A stretch of 24,688 nucleotides of DNA, taken from contig LSSK01000157.1 in the NCBI GenBank assembly GCA_001969505.1, forward strand, positions 1 to 24,688. Direction: 5' to 3'. Below are positions 18,812 through 24,688 of the stretch, piece after piece. The notes under the pieces were generated by a model, which saw nothing but the letters and a program-made list of their open reading frames with translations, searched no databases and was not told the origin of the DNA. This DNA comes from Zancudomyces culisetae. Lineage: Eukaryota > Kickxellomycota > Harpellomycetes > Harpellales > Legeriomycetaceae. How positions within the stretch are numbered: the first letter of the stretch is position 1; each line of letters opens with the position of its first letter. The translations under genes and the position numbers were made by a program.

Positions 18812-21800
18812 TTAGAATAAATAAATTAATATACTAGCCAGTATCCCACCCAAATCAAACTCGTGTATACGTGGAGAGCTGGTTGTTAATTTAGTATTCT
18901 CACTAGTTGTAACATTTGCTGTATTTGTCTCTGTATCTGTGGTTGTGGTTGTGGTTGTGGTTGTAATGGCATCAACGTCAATGGGCTCTACAGAGGTCAT
19001 GGGTTTATCATCTTGCTTCGATGTTTCCTCAACTTTTACCACATTTTGATTTTGATTTTGATTTTGATTTTGATTTCCTTCTGGCACTGATTTCATTTCT
19101 ACATCAACCAGATTTTCAACTTTTTGATCATTTTGATCATTCCCACTACCACTGTTACTACCACCATCTTGACAAGCTGACACTGGTTTTGCCGAAATAC
19201 CATAAACACCATCCAAAATAGTCTCTAATAACAACTTGATCCTGTTTTGCAAATACTCCAGTACCACCTCGTTCATGGTTTGTTCAGTTGTATCTACTCC
19301 TGCCACATCGCCGTCCACTTGTAGTTGGTTTAAACGGGTGAATAGCTCTGTATCAATTTCGAATTTAATCTTTTTCTCGTCGCTTTGCGAATCTGGAATA
19401 TCGTATATTCTCAGTGGCAAAAATACAGGTTGTGAATGTGTTTGTTTAACATCTGGTTGTGATTGTGGTTGTATAGTAGAGTCAACTTGCATCTCTGTCA
19501 CACCAGAATCAGCACTTTGATCATCTACTATAGTAGTAGTAGTAGTTGTTGTTGTTGATGTACTTTGTCCCTCATTAGTTTCAACATTTTTAATAGATTC
19601 AGTCGTATTTTCTTTCAAGATGAATTTAAACGTCACCAAGAAATATCCAGAACTATTACCAAACCCATCAGCATCAGCATCGGTGCCATTTTCAGTTGTT
19701 TTGATGTATCGATAATCAACCAATTTGCCAGTATTTGCAAATTCGTTTGTTAAAAGCACTGGGAATTCAATATCATCCACAACTTTGTCAACCAAAAATG
19801 CTGGTTGTGTAGCCAAGACCGGATTTGTTTTCAAGGACGATAAAATATCCATTGAAGAAGATGAGGAGGAGGAGGAGGAAAGTGGCGACAAGACAGTATC
19901 AGATTTGACTTTTAATATCCGGTAAATATCTCCTCCACCTTGTTCACCCTGTTCACCAGCACTATCCTCCAATATATCATTGGAACAACCATCAGTTGGA
20001 TTCTTATTAGTCGCAAGTAATGATAGGAAAAGCAAAAGGTACTGTCGGGTTCTCAAACTAAATAGGTTGACGATAAAATTGGAAACCATCGAGAATGCCA
20101 AGTTTGAATTTGTTTGTGTGGTGGAATAATCCAAAACCAATTGGTTGAGACGCTGTGTTAGTTTATCCTCCTCGGTTATTAGATTTTGGTTAGTTTTGGC
20201 CAACTTGACAATTTTAAGTTTATGAGAAACATAAAAAAAATCTAAACAAGAATCCTTCTGTTGTTGTTGTTGTTGTTGTTGTTTTTTGTCAGTAATGATT
20301 TGTTCATTTGATGGAAACACTCTAAAATGAACATACTTGTTATAAATATTCCACAAATAGTTTGTTTGACAATATGCAAATTTCCACCCAAGCTCATTAC
20401 TATTGGTGGCATCGTTGGAAGTTGAGTCGAGAAGGCAATGACGATGACGATGACGATAGCCAAGGTGAGTAGGGAATAGCGAAGAATTCCATACCGTGGT
20501 TGTATAAACATAATGTACAAAATGGAGCATAAAGGCAGAAAGGTTTGGTTTGGAAATTAAAAGATTATACTTTTTCTGATCAATTGCGATCACCCCACTT
20601 GCCTTAACTCCAAATCCTCTAGCCAACACAAAATCTACAAACTGTGAATAGTTTAGAGGATCGAAATACGTAGTTGATTCAGATGCTCGACAACCCGATT
20701 TGTGGGTAATTGCTGACTGTACATGCGAATATAAAACCGAATCCGGATTTGAATTAGAACCGAGATTGGAACTGAAATGGGAACTCAAATCAAATTCCAA
20801 ATTTTTACATCCACACTCTTGTACCTTGACATCTAATGATCCTTGGGAATCACAAACCTTGCGTTCTTTTAGCGATACCAAAAACACATCTGATGAATAT
20901 TTCTCAACCGTCAATAAATGAGCATTGGCAATATAGTACTGAAAGGATACTGCAGATTTTGAAAGAATTTCAATTGACACCTGAGCTGGTTGGCCGCTTC
21001 CAAACGACCGAACAATCGCATCATCACTGGAATTAAGGTTTGTCAGGAATGAATCGTATGTTGCAGGATCAATTAGGAGCGAACATGGATTTTTGGTAAA
21101 CACCGATGAACGACAAGAATACAACAGGCAGTTGTAGGATGCTGTTACAATATTCAAAAAGGCATTTAGGTTCAAAAGACCCAATTCCGGGTTATTGCTA
21201 AACCCTTTTTGATAGTTATGGTTATGGTTATGGCTATGGTTTGAATTCAGTAGAATCTTGTAGTAAACAAGATAACTCTTGAACATTCCACAAATTTGAC
21301 CCAGCATGTATTTAATATTTGCGCTATTTTTGTTGTTGTTGTTGTTGTTGTTGTTATTATTATTATTGAAGGAGGAGGAGTTGGAGGAGGAGGAGGAAAA
21401 TAACAAGTCGAGAGCCAAATTGGAGGCACAAGAAGAACACCTAGTTGTAGATTTGCACTTGTTGGAGCAAATAAATGGTTGGTATTCGCTAGGAGTAGCA
21501 GAATCGTGTTTTGTACAAAAAGCAACATCATAATTAAGAGTAGTAATAGATTTTTTAGGCACAGAAGAGCAGTAATAGCTTAGATAAAGATTGGGAACAA
21601 TACCAGTTTCAACAGTTAGTTTGGGACCACTGCTTCCACTGACAGTAGGTTCAGATGCCTTTGAATTGCCCAAAAACTTACAAGTGGTACTGCTAATCAG
21701 TTCAAACGAAATGTTCCGGCAAATGGAAAGATGTCTCGACAAGGAATTCACTAGCGTCAGCTGAATCCACGTATATAAGAGCTGTACTACTGCCGTTTGC

Positions 21801-24658
21801 AGACGCATATAAGCTACCCTGATGACTACAAATCCGTCTCTACCGCCAAAATTTCCAGAAACATTGGCATTAAAATCAGAATAAAAACTATACGTAGAGT
21901 ATATTTTCAAAAGCTTTGCTGGAATAGCCGCAACAGGAATAGGAATTTCGGCAACAACACAGTACTTGTCATGGTTGTGTTTACTAGCAATTCGCTGAGG
22001 AAGTTCGGTAACTTTGGTTATTTTCAAAGCAACCATTTTATCCAAATGTAGCTGGATATTTCCAAAATCCAACAGAGAAGAATCAAGTTTTGAAGCAGAT
22101 AAAAGAGACGAAATCGGAATATAAACACAAGGCGGGTTTGGTTTTGGCATATCTGTAGAAAATGCATCTTGATAAACTCCATAAACCATATTCATTGCTT
22201 TAAGCTGGTTCAACACGGTACGATACCCGATTACACCACGGCATTCCTGCAACAGCTTGCCCAGAAACTGGCGAGGGATTTTGGATCTCCCTTGTAACAC
22301 TGCGGAAATCCACGCCGCAGAATCTAAATGCTGAACTGTCGTATCGCCACCCGTTTGTTGCAAGTGTTTTAGAATTCCATTTACATCCAAATTGGAGATG
22401 GAAACCAGTTCGTCGTATTCGGATTTGACCGGGTTGGGAGCAAGTTGGAGTAGATAAAACTTGAGTTCTTGGTTCAAACTAACAAGAATAAACCACTTGA
22501 AATCATTCGTGTTGGCAAAGACACTGATGTTTTGGATGCGGATAATGCGAATAAACTCAATGTTCTTGACATGAGCTATCTGCTCAACCAATCTATTCTT
22601 GTCATACTCGCTCAGCAACAATGGAATTTGGTTTAATCGGCTACCCTGCTTGTTGTATCCATATACATTTACATATACACTCTTGGGATTCAACACTGCC
22701 GGCTCGATTCCTGCCGTGTTTTGCACCAGCCAATCGATATCCTTAAGTGTCGAAATCCACCGCAACTCCAACACCATCTCACACAATCGCCACGGCCGCT
22801 GATTCAACGCATTTTCCATCCGCCCCAAAATATCGCTATCCGTAACCGAATGCGAACTGGCTGTGCTGGCAGCCGACGCACTCACCCGCAATCTGCCTGT
22901 AACCACATCTACCGAAATATCAACGGCAGACTCTCGGCTCCGATACCAAACCCGCAACATTTCAATGTCCTTTTCATAATAGTTGTCTTCAATTGTCACC
23001 ACCTCAATATCCGCATTGTCCATGTGGTCTGCTTTTGTCATTACCTCTTTCAACTCCAATATTATCGCCCGGCTGTGTCGCTTCAACACTTGCACAAGTA
23101 TCTTCTCAACGTTCAGCTGTGTAGAATCCATCTCAATCATTTCATCTCCCACTACGTCCTTCACATCTCCATACTTTGGCTCGCTATGCCAGACTTCCGC
23201 TTGTAGCCCTGAATTGGCTCTCCACTCAACCATCAACCCTGTCTTTGTCGCCAGCGTTTTTTTCTTTGCTTCTCGTATCTTCAATTCCCTCACCAACTCG
23301 CTATTTCCCTGCTTTGCCTCCAATGCCTCAATGTATTTGTTCGTCTCTCCTCTAACTCCTGCATGGTCTGCCCGCTCTACATTCAGTGTACGCATTCGTA
23401 TCCGCAAATAATTGTTCCCCACCACTCCTATCATCTCCTTGTTTGCCCTCGTCTCTCCTCCACTTCTCATTGTCTGCGGAGGTAGTGCTGTTGCTGCTAC
23501 TCGTGATACCCAGTACCTAATAGTCAGCGTTGTTCTCCCGGCATCCATTTCCACCTGCAAATGTCGAGTATAGTTGTTTTGTGCCAATACCATTGCCTGC
23601 AAGTACATTGTTTCCAGCATTATTTGCAGACTATACATATGCAAAAAATCGTACAATTGTGCCAACGGAGGAACTGTTGCTGCAAGTTTCTCTCGTATTT
23701 TTCTCGCTTCAATCCGCCTGCTTTCTATCCTTGCTTCTGCTTCTGTTTTTGCTTTTGCATCCGCATCCGCATCCACTTCTACTTCCATTCCTGTCTCGTT
23801 ATCCATTCCCAATCTTCCTTCTCCGAGTGCTTCCTCTATCTCTTCTTCTACTCGTGCTAATGCTTGTGCCTCAAGTTCTGCTCCAATTAATACATTCTGA
23901 CACACTCCAACCAACTTTTTGCTCTGTGCTTTGTCTATTGTTGGTTTCATTTCGGCCACCATCTCCTCCTCTCCGCTCACCAATACTTTTGCCTCAATCA
24001 CATGCCACGGAACCCGTCTACTAAATTGCAATAGCGTAAGCGTAACTTCAAACTCGTTGCTTACCACAAACTTTACTCGTCCGCTTTCCACTTGGAAATC
24101 CCGCATCGCTATTGGAATTGTATCGTGTAAAAGCAACCGATTTCGAATATTGTCTTCTATAGTTTTGATACTCTTTAGCTTTTCCTTTACTGTCAACTCC
24201 TTGGGTCGGATATACTTGTTTTTCATCGACTCGGGAAATCCCAAAAACATCCGCTTAGTACTCACATCTATCGAATTCCTCAAATCATATTCTCTCACTC
24301 GGTTCTGTGATAACAGCAGGCTTATCCCATACAACCCATCCACTGCCCGCACAAACGTCGCATTCTGCTCCTGCAGAAACGCTATAATGTTTGTCGCCCG
24401 CTGTACTTTGTCTGCATTGTGTGCCCACCGCACTATTGCTGCCAACTTGACAAAATTACTTCGCTGCTGAAACGTATACTCGAGCGCCACCCGCTTCTTT
24501 GCCTCTTCTTCCATACTCGGCATCGTCTCTATTAAATTTACCAACTCGGTATATGCTGCATTCACCACCCCATCTATCACCTGCGTCAATGGAACTGTCC
24601 CTTCTTTAACTTCTGGAAGCTTGTCTATTGCCCTTCTCACCCTACTTTCCTCATCCAT
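18812..24658 (-). CDS. RGR1: Mediator tail/backbone subunit Med14 (Rgr1), expanded
   Basis: The ORF gives 1948 residues from the ATG at 24658. The N-terminal part matches the MED14 domain: PLTQVIDGVV (about 23-32), then MRDFQVESGRVKFVVSNEFE (about 184-203), equivalent to the GRIYFTVPNEFEI block of S. cerevisiae Rgr1, and a helical DFLHMYSLQIMLE region (about 338-350). Med14 is the scaffold that joins Mediator head, middle and tail and carries activator signals to RNA polymerase II. S. cerevisiae Rgr1 has 1082 residues; the excess here comes from low-complexity inserts: poly-Asn (about 1098-1110), poly-Gln (about 1459-1467), a Ser run (about 1593-1600), Thr runs (about 1702-1711 and 1898-1907) and Asn-Gln repeats (about 1861-1871). 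A Cys cluster lies at 1064-1077. The frame is also open upstream to the window edge (Glu-Gly codons), so the true start may lie outside. Confidence 0.92.
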   Translation of the reverse strand: MDEESRVRRAIDKLPEVKEGTVPLTQVIDGVVNAAYTELVNLIETMPSMEEEAKKRVALEYTFQQRSNFVKLAAIVRWAHNADKVQRATNIIAFLQEQNATFVRAVDGLYGISLLLSQNRVREYDLRNSIDVSTKRMFLGFPESMKNKYIRPKELTVKEKLKSIKTIEDNIRNRLLLHDTIPIAMRDFQVESGRVKFVVSNEFEVTLTLLQFSRRVPWHVIEAKVLVSGEEEMVAEMKPTIDKAQSKKLVGVCQNVLIGAELEAQALARVEEEIEEALGEGRLGMDNETGMEVEVDADADAKAKTEAEARIESRRIEARKIREKLAATVPPLAQLYDFLHMYSLQIMLETMYLQAMVLAQNNYTRHLQVEMDAGRTTLTIRYWVSRVAATALPPQTMRSGGETRANKEMIGVVGNNYLRIRMRTLNVERADHAGVRGETNKYIEALEAKQGNSELVRELKIREAKKKTLATKTGLMVEWRANSGLQAEVWHSEPKYGDVKDVVGDEMIEMDSTQLNVEKILVQVLKRHSRAIILELKEVMTKADHMDNADIEVVTIEDNYYEKDIEMLRVWYRSRESAVDISVDVVTGRLRVSASAASTASSHSVTDSDILGRMENALNQRPWRLCEMVLELRWISTLKDIDWLVQNTAGIEPAVLNPKSVYVNVYGYNKQGSRLNQIPLLLSEYDKNRLVEQIAHVKNIEFIRIIRIQNISVFANTNDFKWFILVSLNQELKFYLLQLAPNPVKSEYDELVSISNLDVNGILKHLQQTGGDTTVQHLDSAAWISAVLQGRSKIPRQFLGKLLQECRGVIGYRTVLNQLKAMNMVYGVYQDAFSTDMPKPNPPCVYIPISSLLSASKLDSSLLDFGNIQLHLDKMVALKITKVTELPQRIASKHNHDKYCVVAEIPIPVAAIPAKLLKIYSTYSFYSDFNANVSGNFGGRDGFVVIRVAYMRLQTAVVQLLYTWIQLTLVNSLSRHLSICRNISFELISSTTCKFLGNSKASEPTVSGSSGPKLTVETGIVPNLYLSYYCSSVPKKSITTLNYDVAFCTKHDSATPSEYQPFICSNKCKSTTRCSSCASNLALDLLFSSSSSNSSSFNNNNNNNNNNNNKNSANIKYMLGQICGMFKSYLVYYKILLNSNHSHNHNHNYQKGFSNNPELGLLNLNAFLNIVTASYNCLLYSCRSSVFTKNPCSLLIDPATYDSFLTNLNSSDDAIVRSFGSGQPAQVSIEILSKSAVSFQYYIANAHLLTVEKYSSDVFLVSLKERKVCDSQGSLDVKVQECGCKNLEFDLSSHFSSNLGSNSNPDSVLYSHVQSAITHKSGCRASESTTYFDPLNYSQFVDFVLARGFGVKASGVIAIDQKKYNLLISKPNLSAFMLHFVHYVYTTTVWNSSLFPTHLGYRHRHRHCLLDSTSNDATNSNELGWKFAYCQTNYLWNIYNKYVHFRVFPSNEQIITDKKQQQQQQQQKDSCLDFFYVSHKLKIVKLAKTNQNLITEEDKLTQRLNQLVLDYSTTQTNSNLAFSMVSNFIVNLFSLRTRQYLLLFLSLLATNKNPTDGCSNDILEDSAGEQGEQGGGDIYRILKVKSDTVLSPLSSSSSSSSSMDILSSLKTNPVLATQPAFLVDKVVDDIEFPVLLTNEFANTGKLVDYRYIKTTENGTDADADGFGNSSGYFLVTFKFILKENTTESIKNVETNEGQSTSTTTTTTTTIVDDQSADSGVTEMQVDSTIQPQSQPDVKQTHSQPVFLPLRIYDIPDSQSDEKKIKFEIDTELFTRLNQLQVDGDVAGVDTTEQTMNEVVLEYLQNRIKLLLETILDGVYGISAKPVSACQDGGSNSGSGNDQNDQKVENLVDVEMKSVPEGNQNQNQNQNQNVVKVEETSKQDDKPMTSVEPIDVDAITTTTTTTTTDTETNTANVTTSENTKLTTSSPRIHEFDLGGILASILIYLF
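19048..19078. repeat. Tandem hexamer repeat coding Asn-Gln in MED14
   Basis: About five GATTTT units on the plus strand encode alternating Gln and Asn in the disordered C-terminal tail. Confidence 0.85.
20259..20286. repeat. TTG/CAA trinucleotide repeat coding polyglutamine in MED14
   Basis: About eight TTG units (CAA on the coding strand) plus a CAG give nine glutamines. Confidence 0.9.
21330..21368. repeat. TTG/TTA trinucleotide repeat coding polyasparagine in MED14
   Basis: A run of AAC and AAT codons on the minus strand gives twelve consecutive Asn, next to a Ser-rich stretch. Confidence 0.9.
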
Positions 24659-24662
24659 TAAA

Positions 24663-24684
24663 CCCTCCCCCTCCCCCTCCCCCT
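24663..24684 (-). other. G-quadruplex motif at the MED14 5' end
   Basis: On the coding strand three G5 runs and one G3 run are separated by single A, ending four bases before the ATG at 24658. It lies in the mRNA leader, or in the coding region if translation starts upstream, where it would encode alternating Glu and Gly. Confidence 0.7.
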
Positions 24685-24688
24685 CTTC

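Noticed and set aside
22721-24470. Plus-strand ORFs of 100-180 codons opposite MED14
   Set aside because: They are frame shadows of the well-supported MED14 coding region, with no family resemblance.

Overview
The window looks like nuclear DNA from a budding yeast (Saccharomycotina). Intergenic DNA is A/T-rich with many poly-A and poly-T runs, protein genes are mostly intronless, and two recognisable eukaryotic core genes (LTV1 and MED14/RGR1) and a NOP13-like gene are present. CTG codons fall at conserved leucine positions in LTV1 and the NOP13-like gene and before the oxyanion loop of the lipase. This argues for the standard code (CTG = Leu) rather than the Candida-type CTG-Ser clade. I cannot name the species.

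All six confident genes lie on the minus strand. From right to left (the direction of transcription) they are: MED14/RGR1, the Mediator scaffold subunit (24658-18812, start possibly further upstream, outside the window); a five-helix membrane protein with a degenerate alpha/beta-hydrolase domain (16366-14414); a secreted CAP/SCP-domain protein (13125-12097); an assembly gap of 714 N (10961-11674); LTV1, a 40S assembly and export factor, in two exons (10811-10671 and 10534-8864); a nucleolar two-RRM protein of the NOP13 type (8231-6984); and a very large hormone-sensitive-lipase-like hydrolase (from 3379 leftwards, leaving the window still open after 1126 residues).

Between the lipase and the NOP13-like gene is about 3.6 kb without a long ORF. 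On its minus strand it holds a textbook yeast intron (GTAAGT...TACTAAC...TAG, 4037-3834). If spliced, this joins two short ORFs into a 55-residue protein with one hydrophobic segment. A second long gene-free stretch (16367-18811) separates MED14 from the membrane hydrolase.

Functionally, LTV1 and the NOP13-like gene both act in ribosome biogenesis. Their upstream regions share long A(n)T(n) palindromes resembling the yeast RRPE element. The other neighbours have no evident pathway link. Points most worth checking are the hydrolase domain that has lost its nucleophile and histidine, the mammalian-HSL-like insertion between the catalytic Ser and Asp of the lipase, the cryptic spliced small gene, the LTV1 intron carrying a CAG repeat, and the greatly expanded MED14.
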